Position numbers and translations under genes: made by a program. Under the pieces are notes generated by a model. It was given only the letters and a program-made list of their open reading frames with translations. It was not told where the DNA came from and did not search any database. DNA of 10,866 nucleotides from Deltaproteobacteria bacterium (GTDB lineage: Bacteria; Desulfobacterota; GWC2-55-46), in contig JACREV010000221.1 of NCBI GenBank assembly GCA_016218095.1, forward strand, positions 1 through 10,866. Direction: 5' to 3'. Of this stretch, positions 5,544 through 10,866 are shown one piece after another; the first letter of the stretch is position 1; each line of letters opens with the position of its first letter.

Positions 5544-7976
5544 CTACGAGCCCTTCATCATCCTCTTCATCTTCTCAACGGCAGATAGGGCGTCGCCGCC
5601 GTACTCGTCGGCCCCGACCTTGTCAGAGAACTCCTTTGTTACGACAGCCCCTCCGACGATGGTCATGACCTTCACGCCCTTGTCCTTAAGCTCCTTTATG
5701 ACCTTGTCCATCTCCATGACCGTCGTCGTCATGAGAGCGGAGAGCCCGACGATATCGGCCTTTTTACTCACCGCCTCATCGATTATCCGGGCGGACGGGA
5801 CGTTCTTCCCGAGGTCGATGACCTCGAACCCGTGGTTCTCAAGGAGTGTGGCGAGTATGTTCTTGCCGATGTCGTGTATGTCGCCCTCGACGGTAGCGAG
5901 TATGACTTTGCCGAGCGACGGGCCGGTCTTGCCCTTGAGCTCCTTTTTAAGCCTCTCGAAGGCCCTCTTCATGGTGTCCGCCGAGAGCATCACCTGCGGG
6001 AGGTAATACTTGTTGCAGGCAAAGAGTCGCCCGACCTCTTCGAGGCCAGGGACCAGCCCTTCCCCGCTTATCCTGATCGGGTCCCAGCCCTCTTTCAGGG
6101 CCTCTTCGACAAGGGAGACTATATTCTCCTCGTCCCCCTCGATAACGGCCTTTTTGAGCCTCGCGTCGAGTCCCTGCGGTGCAGCCACTACGGAGTCGAG
6201 GCCGGTCGCCGAGTCGTTCACGGTTATGTGCCTGACTGCCTCTGTTGCCGCCTGGTGCCTCTTTATGTACCTCTCCGCGCGTATGTCCTGATTGAGGAGC
6301 ACGAGCGACGAGTGATAAGCGTCCATCATCGCCTTGTTGTTCGGGTTGATGATCGCCGAATCCAACCCCGCGGCTATGGCCATCGTAAGGAAAGATGCGT
6401 TTATTACCTCTCGCGCTGGCAGGCCGAACGATATGTTAGAGACCCCGAGGACGGTCGTCAGCCCGAGCCTGTCCTTCAAAAGCCTTATGGCCTTGAGCGT
6501 CTCTATCGCGCTCAACGGCGCGGCGGATACGGTCATGGCGAGGCAGTCGACTATCAGGTCTTCCTTCCTCATCCCGGCCTCGAGCACCTTATTCAATATG
6601 CGCTCTGCTATGTTTACCCTGCCTTCGGCGGTCTCCGGTATGCCAGAGTCGTCGAGCGTTAGCGCGAGAAGCGCGGCCCCGTATTTTTTGGCGAGCGGGA
6701 GTATGGTCGAGAGCTTCTTCTCCTCCCCGCTTATCGAGTTTACAAGCGGCCTTCCGTCAGCGGCCTTGAGCCCCGCCTCGACCGCCTCGGGGGATGATGA
6801 GTCTATGACTATCGGCAACGTCGAGTTCTCGTTCACGGCGAATACGGCCCTGCCCATCGCCTCTACCTCGTCTATGCCGGGGACGCCGACGTTGACGTCG
6901 AGAGCGTGCGCGCCGCTTGCTGCCTGCGCCCTCGCCTCGTTTCTTATACCGGCGGTCTTCCCCTCCTTTATCTCCTGCGCGAGCGCCTTCCTCCCCGTAG
7001 GGTTTATCCTCTCTCCTATTACTATAGCCGGGAGCCCCCCGCCGAATAGCGTAAAGGAAGTCCTGCTGGCGAGCGCCGTGAAGTTCTTTTTCTCGCGGGT
7101 AACGGGCTTCAAAGACTTGAAGACCGTACCCATCTTCCTTATGTGCTCTGGGGTCGTGCCGCAACAGCCGCCGAGGACGCGCACGCCGGAGGCCACGAGC
7201 CTCGGGACGAACGAGGCCATCTCCTCGGGCGAGGCCGGAAAGACCGTCTCGGTCCCCTTGAGTACCGGTATCCCGGCGTTCGGCTGTACGATGAGAGGGA
7301 TGTCCACAACCTTCGACATCACGCTTACGGCCTGGTATATCCCTTCTATGCCCAATGAGCAGTTCGCTCCTATGCAGTCGGCGCCCAAGGCCGCGGCCAT
7401 TATCGCGAATGACTCGGGCGGCGTGCCGAGGACCGTCCTCATCGTCTGGTCGAAGGTCATGGTGGCGGCTACAGGGAGGCCGACGGACTTGGCGGCCATT
7501 ATGGCGGCCTTCATCTCTTTTATGTCCATCATCGTCTCGATGATGACGAGGTCGGCCCCGCCATCCTTGAGCGCTTCGGCCTGCTCGGTGTAGATGGCGA
7601 GCGCCTCGTCGAAGGACATGTCGCCGACGGGTTCCACGAACCTCCCGGTAGGCCCGAAGCCTCCGGCGACGAACCGTTCCTTCCCCGCCTCCTCGCGCGC
7701 GCACCTTGCCGCCGCGATGTTTATCTCCTTCAACTTGCCTTCGAGGCCGTACTCCGCGAGCTTGGCCCTGTTCGCGCCGAAGGTGTTGGTCGTCACGATG
7801 TCAGAGCCCGCCTCGATGTAGGCGGCGTGGACCTTCCTTACCATGGCGGGGTCCTTAAGGCTGAGCTCGTCCGGACAGCCTCCGGGCTTCAGGCCCAGCC
7901 GCTGGAGCATGGTGCCGGTCGCTCCGTCAAAGAGGAGCGGACGCGCGTTCAAGGCTTCGAGGAATCTGTTTTTCAT
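5544..7976 (-). CDS. metH: Cobalamin-dependent methionine synthase MetH, lacking the reactivation domain
   Basis: Transfers a methyl group from methyltetrahydrofolate through cobalamin to homocysteine, giving methionine. The 810-residue protein has a homocysteine-binding barrel (about 1-295) with zinc ligands Cys206 (GANCS) and Cys271-Cys272 (GGCCGT). A pterin-binding barrel follows (about 315-580; IGERINPTGRK, LDVNVG, GVSNISFGLP). Then come a cap domain (about 595-680) and the B12 Rossmann domain with DIHDIG (699-704, His701 the lower axial ligand). The protein ends right after this domain, so the AdoMet-binding reactivation domain of the roughly 1,200-residue E. coli enzyme is absent. I chose ATG 7976 rather than 8012. 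The family begins with MKNRFLEAL, a GGAG lies upstream, and the earlier ATG lacks a ribosome site and overlaps a probable -10 box. It ends 280 bases before rlmD. Confidence 0.95.
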   Translation of the reverse strand: MKNRFLEALNARPLLFDGATGTMLQRLGLKPGGCPDELSLKDPAMVRKVHAAYIEAGSDIVTTNTFGANRAKLAEYGLEGKLKEINIAAARCAREEAGKERFVAGGFGPTGRFVEPVGDMSFDEALAIYTEQAEALKDGGADLVIIETMMDIKEMKAAIMAAKSVGLPVAATMTFDQTMRTVLGTPPESFAIMAAALGADCIGANCSLGIEGIYQAVSVMSKVVDIPLIVQPNAGIPVLKGTETVFPASPEEMASFVPRLVASGVRVLGGCCGTTPEHIRKMGTVFKSLKPVTREKKNFTALASRTSFTLFGGGLPAIVIGERINPTGRKALAQEIKEGKTAGIRNEARAQAASGAHALDVNVGVPGIDEVEAMGRAVFAVNENSTLPIVIDSSSPEAVEAGLKAADGRPLVNSISGEEKKLSTILPLAKKYGAALLALTLDDSGIPETAEGRVNIAERILNKVLEAGMRKEDLIVDCLAMTVSAAPLSAIETLKAIRLLKDRLGLTTVLGVSNISFGLPAREVINASFLTMAIAAGLDSAIINPNNKAMMDAYHSSLVLLNQDIRAERYIKRHQAATEAVRHITVNDSATGLDSVVAAPQGLDARLKKAVIEGDEENIVSLVEEALKEGWDPIRISGEGLVPGLEEVGRLFACNKYYLPQVMLSADTMKRAFERLKKELKGKTGPSLGKVILATVEGDIHDIGKNILATLLENHGFEVIDLGKNVPSARIIDEAVSKKADIVGLSALMTTTVMEMDKVIKELKDKGVKVMTIVGGAVVTKEFSDKVGADEYGGDALSAVEKMKRMMKGS

Positions 7977-8010
7977 CAGGTTCAGGTCTCCGAATGGGAT
8001 TAAACCGTAC

Positions 8011-8039
8011 ATTTTATACTGTTAGCCGCCCGCAGGCAA
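8011..8039 (-). promoter_or_regulatory. Probable sigma-70-type promoter of metH
   Basis: On the minus strand, TTGCCT (8039-8034) and TAAAAT (8016-8011) are 17 bases apart. The -10 box overlaps the upstream in-frame ATG at 8012, so transcription would begin near 8004, inside the longer reading frame. That supports the start at 7976 with a leader of about 28 bases. Such a leader would be too short for a cobalamin or SAM riboswitch. Confidence 0.45.
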
Positions 8040-8067
8040 GAAGGAGTTTTGGGCCATTGCGGGCCCA

Positions 8068-8096
8068 TTGAAATTATCCCTGTTTGCCGATATAGT
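8068..8096 (+). promoter_or_regulatory. Probable sigma-70-type promoter of the lipoprotein-PilZ pair
   Basis: TTGAAA (8068-8073) and TATAGT (8091-8096) are separated by exactly 17 bases, each matching five of six consensus positions. A start near 8103 would give a leader of about 25 bases carrying AGGAG just before the lipoprotein ATG. It is back to back with the metH promoter, 28 bases apart. Confidence 0.65.
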
Positions 8097-8127
8097 ACCT
8101 TAAATTTTCCGCGCTCAGGAGACACTT

Positions 8128-8463
8128 ATGAAGCGAATGCTCGTAATACTGCTACTCATGCTCACGGCCTGCGCCGTACAGAAGACCGTTGAAGAGCCTG
8201 ATGTGAAGAAAGAACTCTCCTTCCTTCAGGTCTTGAGGTACAAGGCCCCTGGGGAGACGCTCCTCACACACGAGGACAAGTGGTATCTATATGACGCGAA
8301 GTTCGACTACGTGGTAAAGGGCGAGTTCGACAACGCGAACATGATGTACGGCTCCTGCCCCATAGCCAAGGCCGACTACAAGGTGACGGACAAGGAGACG
8401 CGGCTCGTCATCAGGGAGGCGACCTATAACCAGTGGCCGTGCGACCCATGCCACGCCAGATAA
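8128..8463 (+). CDS. Small hypothetical lipoprotein with C-terminal CxxCH
   Basis: A 111-residue protein of unknown function. MKRMLVILLLMLTAC is a lipoprotein signal peptide with lipobox LTAC, so Cys15 should be lipidated and the protein membrane-anchored outside the cytoplasm. The mature part is hydrophilic, with other Cys at 77, 105 and 108. The C-terminal WPCDPCHAR contains CxxCH (105-109), the c-type haem attachment pattern. Lying two residues from the end, it could equally be a metal-binding or disulfide motif, or chance. AGGAG lies six bases before the ATG. Three TAA codons follow in tandem at the end. The PilZ gene begins 22 bases later, so the two are probably co-transcribed. I recognise no family. 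Confidence 0.82.
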   Translation: MKRMLVILLLMLTACAVQKTVEEPDVKKELSFLQVLRYKAPGETLLTHEDKWYLYDAKFDYVVKGEFDNANMMYGSCPIAKADYKVTDKETRLVIREATYNQWPCDPCHAR

Positions 8464-8485
8464 TAATAAAGGACAAGGAGAGCAG

Positions 8486-9166
8486 ATGAAACAGCCAGCG
8501 TTCACCGCCGCCCCGCACCCCGACATACCTATCACCGTAGGGACCGAGCTCCTGCTCGAGCTGCTGGATCTAAAGCTCAAGATGCGCGGCGAGCTCGTGG
8601 GAGGGGAGCACCGGAGATACCTCATAGTCAAGCTCCCCGACGAGGACCTCGGCTTCAGCGCCGAGTCCCTCAAGGGGTCCAAGATGATAATCCGCTACCT
8701 CTTCAAGGGCTCGATATACGGGTTCAAGTCGGAGGTCGTGAACACGCTCGCCTCGCCTTCGAGGCTCGCCTTCGTCTCTTACCCCGAAAAGGTCGAGGAG
8801 TTCAAGGTGAGAAACACGCCGAGGTACGAGTGCATACTGCCGGGGTCGGCCGAGCTCGGCAGTGAAGCCATCGAGATAGTCTTCATAGACATAAGCCTCA
8901 AGGGGGGCCGGGCGATCATAAACACCGGAGAGCTCCGGGACAGGGACAAGGCCCTCGGCGCGCTCGACATAGGGAAAGAGCTCGCGGTATCGGTACAGCT
9001 CCCCGGCGCCGAGGAGAGGCTCCGTTTCCAGTGCGAGGTGAAGAACCTCTCCAGGGACAGCGAGCGCGTCGTAGTCGGGCTCCTCTTCAAGGAGTCCGAC
9101 GGCAAGGCCGAAAGCAAGCTCTCCACGTTCCTCACCCTTATCTCAGCGGTAAAGCCGAGGGAGTGA
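8486..9166 (+). CDS. YcgR-like PilZ domain protein, c-di-GMP receptor
   Basis: A 226-residue cytoplasmic protein. The N-terminal half (about 15-105: VGTELLLELLDLK, GEHRRYLIVKLP, FSAESLKGSKMIIRYLF, RLAFVSYPEKVEEF) has the look of the PilZN/YcgR N-terminal beta-barrel. The C-terminal half is a PilZ domain with both c-di-GMP contacts intact: RxxxR (Arg109-NTP-Arg113) and DxSxxG (Asp135-I-Ser137-LK-Gly140). Such proteins sense cyclic di-GMP and often act on flagellar motors, pili or exopolysaccharide synthesis. No motility gene is nearby, so the output is unknown. AAGGAG precedes the ATG, and the upstream lipoprotein gene ends 22 bases before. A strong terminator follows 70 bases after the stop. 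Confidence 0.9.
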   Translation: MKQPAFTAAPHPDIPITVGTELLLELLDLKLKMRGELVGGEHRRYLIVKLPDEDLGFSAESLKGSKMIIRYLFKGSIYGFKSEVVNTLASPSRLAFVSYPEKVEEFKVRNTPRYECILPGSAELGSEAIEIVFIDISLKGGRAIINTGELRDRDKALGALDIGKELAVSVQLPGAEERLRFQCEVKNLSRDSERVVVGLLFKESDGKAESKLSTFLTLISAVKPRE

Positions 9167-9168
9167 GG

Positions 9169-9202
9169 GCGCTCGGCGCTCGGCCAGAGTCTCGAACGGG
9201 CC
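9169..9202. repeat. Dispersed intergenic repeat, copy B
   Basis: Contains CGGCCAGAGTCTCGAACGG (9181-9199), identical at 18 of 19 positions to 9595-9613 in copy C, and begins GCGCTCGG like copy A. It starts two bases after the PilZ stop codon. Confidence 0.7.
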
Positions 9203-9236
9203 ACCGTGGTAACTCAAGCCTGATGACATAAACAAA

Positions 9237-9267
9237 GGGCGGGGCTACTTAAAGGCCCCGCCCTTTT
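9237..9267 (+). terminator. Strong Rho-independent terminator of the lipoprotein-PilZ unit
   Basis: GGGCGGGGC (9237-9245) pairs perfectly with GCCCCGCCC (9255-9263) around a nine-base loop, followed by TTTTAT. AAA before the stem makes a weaker terminator on the other strand as well. Confidence 0.9.
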
Positions 9268-9362
9268 ATCATCTCTACGGCGGGTTCAGGTTTGCAACCT
9301 GAACCCTATAATTCGTACAACCACTGCGCCATATAAAACGCCGACTCCGCCCGTTTAGAAAA

Positions 9363-9395
9363 CACTGGATTCCCTTGAATGCGCGCGGGAATGAC
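9363..9395. repeat. ATTCCC/GGGAAT inverted-repeat element, copy 1
   Basis: CACTGGATTCCC, a 12-base centre, then GGGAATGAC. Same ends and spacing as the copies at 9433 and 9486. The layout resembles the small dRS3/REP-like elements known from many bacteria. Confidence 0.8.
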
Positions 9396-9432
9396 GGTAT
9401 TACTCCCCCTCCCTTGGAGACCTTGCATAAGA

Positions 9433-9467
9433 CACTGGATTCCCGCTTGAAGCACGCGGGAATGACA
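9433..9467. repeat. ATTCCC/GGGAAT inverted-repeat element, copy 2
   Basis: CACTGGATTCCCGC and GCGGGAATGACA flank a nine-base centre. Same orientation as copy 1, with a longer stem (GATTCCCGC is nearly matched by GCGGGAATGA). Confidence 0.82.
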
Positions 9468-9485
9468 AAATGGGATGGTTTTGTA

Positions 9486-9518
9486 TGTCATTCCCGAGGT
9501 TTTTATCGGGAATCCAGT
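9486..9518. repeat. ATTCCC/GGGAAT inverted-repeat element, copy 3, reversed
   Basis: TGTCATTCCCG and CGGGAATCCAGT flank an AT-rich centre. The flanks show it is in the opposite orientation to copies 1 and 2, so copies 2 and 3 together form a larger inverted repeat around 9468-9485. Confidence 0.82.
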
Positions 9519-9583
9519 TCTAAAAACCTGATGTCATGCAGACATACGGGTTACGCAAAAATCCCCCTCCCTTGAAGGGGATT

Positions 9584-9618
9584 GAGCTCGGGCGCGGCCA
9601 GAGTCTTGAACGGAGCCT
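9584..9618. repeat. Dispersed intergenic repeat, copy C
   Basis: Contains CGGCCAGAGTCTTGAACGG (9595-9613), one mismatch from copy B, and continues into GAGCCT as copy A does (CGGAGCCT). It lies in the spacer upstream of the second GC-rich terminator. Confidence 0.7.
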
Positions 9619-9687
9619 CCGGGGTAAATCGAATCCCTGCCGTTCATTACGGATTTGCCCTGCCGGCCAGGCCCCCCTCACCCTCCG

Positions 9688-9711
9688 CCCTCTCCCACAA
9701 GGGGGAGAGGG
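9688..9711. repeat. Palindromic repeat CCCTCTCCC/GGGAGAGGG
   Basis: A perfect nine-base stem (9688-9696 with 9703-9711) around a six-base loop, preceded by CCCCCCTCACCCTCC. Similar 'CCCTCACCC...CCCTCTCCC...GGGGGAGAGGG' spacers occur widely between genes of GC-rich proteobacteria. Confidence 0.6.
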
Positions 9712-9763
9712 GATTATAAGGCCCTTGCTCCTGAAACTCGAGTGCCGTCTAGCTTAGCGTTTT

Positions 9764-9798
9764 GAGATCGCCGCGTCGCTACGCTCCTCGCGATGACA
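9764..9798. repeat. Common intergenic repeat of the GAGATCGCC...GCGATGACA type
   Basis: Starts GAGATCGCCGCGTCGCT and ends CCTCGCGATGACA, with the internal inverted repeat CGTCGCTACG-like core and GATCGC/GCGATG ends. Closely similar elements are scattered between genes in many unrelated bacterial genomes. It runs directly into the second terminator. Confidence 0.6.
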
Positions 9799-9812
9799 TA
9801 CAAATACAAAAA

Positions 9813-9841
9813 GGGCGGGGTTTCTCCGTCCCCGCCCTTTT
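9813..9841. terminator. Second GC-rich terminator, works in both directions
   Basis: GGGCGGGG (9813-9820) pairs with CCCCGCCC (9830-9837) around a nine-base loop. TTTTAT follows on the plus strand, and TTTTTGTATTTG follows on the minus strand. The stem and the following bases (CTTTTATCRTCTC) nearly duplicate the terminator at 9237. It has no gene immediately upstream on either strand. Confidence 0.8.
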
Positions 9842-10001
9842 ATCGTCTCACAATAAACCCCGGGACTAACCGGCCCATCCGCCAAAGGGACTACCCTGTT
9901 CAAAAACCATACACTTTGATTAATGCAGGATTAAAAAAAGCCCCCCTCCCCTGTTTTGCGTAAAGCCCGTTTTTCGCCCTGCCGATATATAAACTAAGTA
10001 C

Positions 10002-10144
10002 AGGCTACATCTAAAAATTAGGAATTTTTTCTAAGGTCAAGGAAGGGCGGAAATAAAAAGCGCAGCATATACGGTAATATGTGAGCATTTTTATTTACGC
10101 CCTGACGCAGAGATTAGGAAAAATAACAATTTTTAGAGTAGCCT
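10002..10144. repeat. Long AT-rich imperfect palindrome (143 bases), MITE-like or structured leader
   Basis: The whole stretch folds on itself. Outer arms 10002-10019 and 10128-10144 pair over 17 bases with one bulged A (10009). Then 10024-10034 pairs with 10114-10124 over 11 positions, one a G-T. After a poorly paired stretch, 10044-10049 pairs with 10098-10103, and 10051-10059 pairs with 10088-10096 over nine. A broken stem closes on a six-base loop at 10071-10076. This gives over 50 pairs in 143 bases. The region is far richer in A/T than its neighbours. The outer ends are AGGCTAC and GTAGCCT; TACAGG occurs at both edges (9999-10004, 10144-10149) but overlaps the left arm, so it is not a clean target duplication. 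The right end is 40 bases before the small gene at 10185. Confidence 0.8.
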
Positions 10145-10172
10145 ACAGGGAAGTAGAGGCAATCAATCACAT

Positions 10173-10177
10173 GGAGG
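10173..10177 (+). promoter_or_regulatory. Ribosome binding site of the 59-residue protein
   Basis: GGAGG followed by a seven-base spacer and ATG at 10185. This near-ideal site is the main reason to accept the short frame downstream. The ATG at 10171 that overlaps it is in a different frame. Confidence 0.75.
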
Positions 10178-10184
10178 TGAGCGT

Positions 10185-10364
10185 ATGCCGTACTTACAGC
10201 ACCATCTGAACAGCCTGCACATATTCTGCAGGCTCCGCGCGCTGGGTTTGAGCAAGGCGACGGCGATAAGGCTATCAAGGCTCTGGGAGTTCCTGGTCCA
10301 CCCGTTCGTCTATCTATGGGTCCAGAACGTCCCGGCAAAGGCGGTCGTAAAACGGAGGCTTTGA
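10185..10364 (+). CDS. Small basic protein of 59 residues, unrecognised
   Basis: Begins MPYLQHHLNSLHIFCRLRAL and ends VVKRRL, stop TGA at 10362. Evidence for coding: GGAGG seven bases before the ATG, and 46 of 59 codons ending in G or C, like the surrounding genes and unlike the AT-rich DNA just upstream. AGG, CTG, GTC and GCG are used as in the neighbours. It is rich in Arg, Lys, His and Leu. Residues 22-36 (LSKATAIRLSRLWEF) look like a basic helix, and 36-50 (FLVHPFVYLWVQNVP) is hydrophobic and could touch a membrane. There is no signal peptide and the single Cys is at 15. It lies alone between the long palindrome and uvrB, which converges on it with a 26-base gap. I cannot assign a function; a DNA-binding or membrane-associated micro-protein are both open. 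Confidence 0.65.
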   Translation: MPYLQHHLNSLHIFCRLRALGLSKATAIRLSRLWEFLVHPFVYLWVQNVPAKAVVKRRL

Positions 10365-10390
10365 GAATGCGTGCGCGGAAACGGGGAGGC

Positions 10391-10866
10391 TTATCCGAGC
10401 TTAAGCTCCGTGTCCTCGAGCTCTTTTATCCTGTCCCTGAGCTCGGCGGCCTTCTCGAAATCAAGCCCCTTCGCCGCCTTCTCCATCTCCTTCCTGAGCG
10501 ACTTAAGTAAGTTCGGTATCTCGTGCGGAGGCACATACTCCGCCGTCTTCTCGGCCGCGACCGGCCCCTTGACCGTGTAGTAATCCCCCTCGTAGATCGA
10601 GCTCAGGATGTCCTTTATACTGCTTTTTATCGTCTCGGGCGTTATCCCGTTCGCCTCGTTGTAGCCCGCCTGTATGAGCCTCCTTCTTTCGGTCTCGCCC
10701 ATAGCCGCACGCATCGAGTCCGTGACCCTGTCCGCGTACATGATGACCTTGCCGTTGACGTTCCTCGCCGCCCTGCCGCAGGTCTGTATGAGCGAGCGCC
10801 CGGAGCGGAGAAAACCCTCCTTGTCGGCGTCCAGTATGGCTACGAGCGAGACCTCCGGGATGTCGA
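10391..10866 (-). CDS. uvrB: UvrABC excinuclease subunit B, C-terminal part, cut by window edge
   Basis: The visible 158 residues are the C-terminus of UvrB, the helicase-like damage-loading subunit of nucleotide excision repair. The frame runs open to the right edge. It begins DIPEVSLVAILDADKEGF, then LRSGRSLIQTCGRAARNVNG (helicase motif VI, with its arginines) and KVIMYADRVTDSMRAAMGETERRR. It ends with the UVR domain that contacts UvrC (KEMEKAAKGLDFEKAAELRD and onward), finishing DTELKLG. Motif VI has QTCGRAARN where E. coli-type UvrB has QTIGRAARN. UvrB is normally about 670 residues, so roughly 500 lie beyond the window. The gene converges on the small plus-strand gene; no clear terminator is visible in the 26 bases between them. 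Confidence 0.95.
   Translation of the reverse strand, partial: DIPEVSLVAILDADKEGFLRSGRSLIQTCGRAARNVNGKVIMYADRVTDSMRAAMGETERRRLIQAGYNEANGITPETIKSSIKDILSSIYEGDYYTVKGPVAAEKTAEYVPPHEIPNLLKSLRKEMEKAAKGLDFEKAAELRDRIKELEDTELKLG

Larger units (their letters stand above)
9167..10184. other. Repeat-rich spacer without a convincing gene
   Basis: About one kilobase between the PilZ gene and the small gene at 10185. Short open frames exist here, but they run through inverted repeats, have no ribosome binding sites and show no familiar protein. The stretch holds two GC-rich terminators, three ATTCCC/GGGAAT elements, two other palindromic repeats and two copies of a longer intergenic repeat. From 10002 it holds the AT-rich long palindrome. 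In 9850-10001 I see nothing definite beyond purine/pyrimidine runs. Confidence 0.75.

Noticed and set aside
6334..7593. Long plus-strand open frame of 419 codons inside metH
   Set aside because: It is antisense to metH, Ser/Ala-rich and low in complexity as expected from the complement of a GC-rich gene. It has no ribosome site or recognisable domain.
7977..8127. Cobalamin or SAM riboswitch before metH
   Set aside because: The space between the probable transcription start and the start codon is about 28 bases, and no conserved riboswitch motif is visible.
9363..9518. Possible CRISPR array
   Set aside because: Only three units, one reversed, with unequal spacing and no cas genes; they fit small palindromic intergenic elements instead.
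9306..9757. Several short open frames in the repeat-rich spacer
   Set aside because: They read straight through the inverted-repeat elements and lack ribosome sites and conserved features.
9999..10149. TACAGG at both ends of the palindrome as a target-site duplication
   Set aside because: On the left it overlaps the inverted arm itself, so part of the match follows from the arm sequence and it cannot be taken as a clean duplication.
10114..10338. Minus-strand open frame of 74 codons opposite the small gene
   Set aside because: It has no ribosome site, runs into the palindrome arm, and its composition is less gene-like than the plus-strand frame.

Overview
The window reads as a chromosomal segment of a GC-rich, Gram-negative bacterium. 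An exported alpha-carbonic anhydrase, a lipoprotein and a PilZ protein point that way. The frequent use of AGG for Arg and ATA for Ile despite high GC, together with the intergenic repeats, resembles Desulfobacterota/deltaproteobacteria or Nitrospirota-like lineages. That placement is an impression, not a demonstration. Most of the window is ordinary core-genome content and no mobile gene, phage gene or CRISPR array is visible.

Layout. From 1 to 5263 the minus strand carries a closely spaced run. In transcription order it is a 23S rRNA uracil-C5 methyltransferase (RlmD/RlmCD type), GreA, LemA, an HtpX-like M48 protease, a protein with two zf-TFIIB modules, a half-size TSUP (TauE/SafE) membrane protein, and a periplasmic alpha-carbonic anhydrase cut by the left edge. 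Gaps are 10 to 59 bases, so the run could be one operon combining rRNA modification, transcription elongation, membrane proteostasis and carbon/anion handling. Bases 5264-5543 are an intergenic stretch with strong inverted repeats. From 5544 to 7976 lies cobalamin-dependent methionine synthase MetH without a C-terminal reactivation domain, also on the minus strand.

A divergent promoter region (about 7977-8127) separates metH from a plus-strand pair: a small lipoprotein ending in a CxxCH motif, and a YcgR-like PilZ (c-di-GMP receptor) protein. This pair ends at a strong terminator near 9237.

Bases 9167-10184 hold no convincing gene but are dense in structure. There are two near-identical GC-rich terminators, three short inverted-repeat elements of the ATTCCC...GGGAAT type, two other common intergenic repeat types, and two copies of a roughly 34-base repeat whose third relative lies at 5307. 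There is also a long AT-rich imperfect palindrome at 10002-10144. Just downstream of the palindrome, 10185-10364 encodes a 59-residue basic protein with an excellent ribosome binding site and the GC-rich third positions of a real gene. I do not recognise it. The window ends with the C-terminal part of UvrB on the minus strand, cut by the right edge.

The most unusual material is the long palindrome with the adjacent small gene and the repeat-rich spacer before it. The palindrome could be a non-autonomous MITE-like element or a structured leader. The sequence alone does not decide between these.
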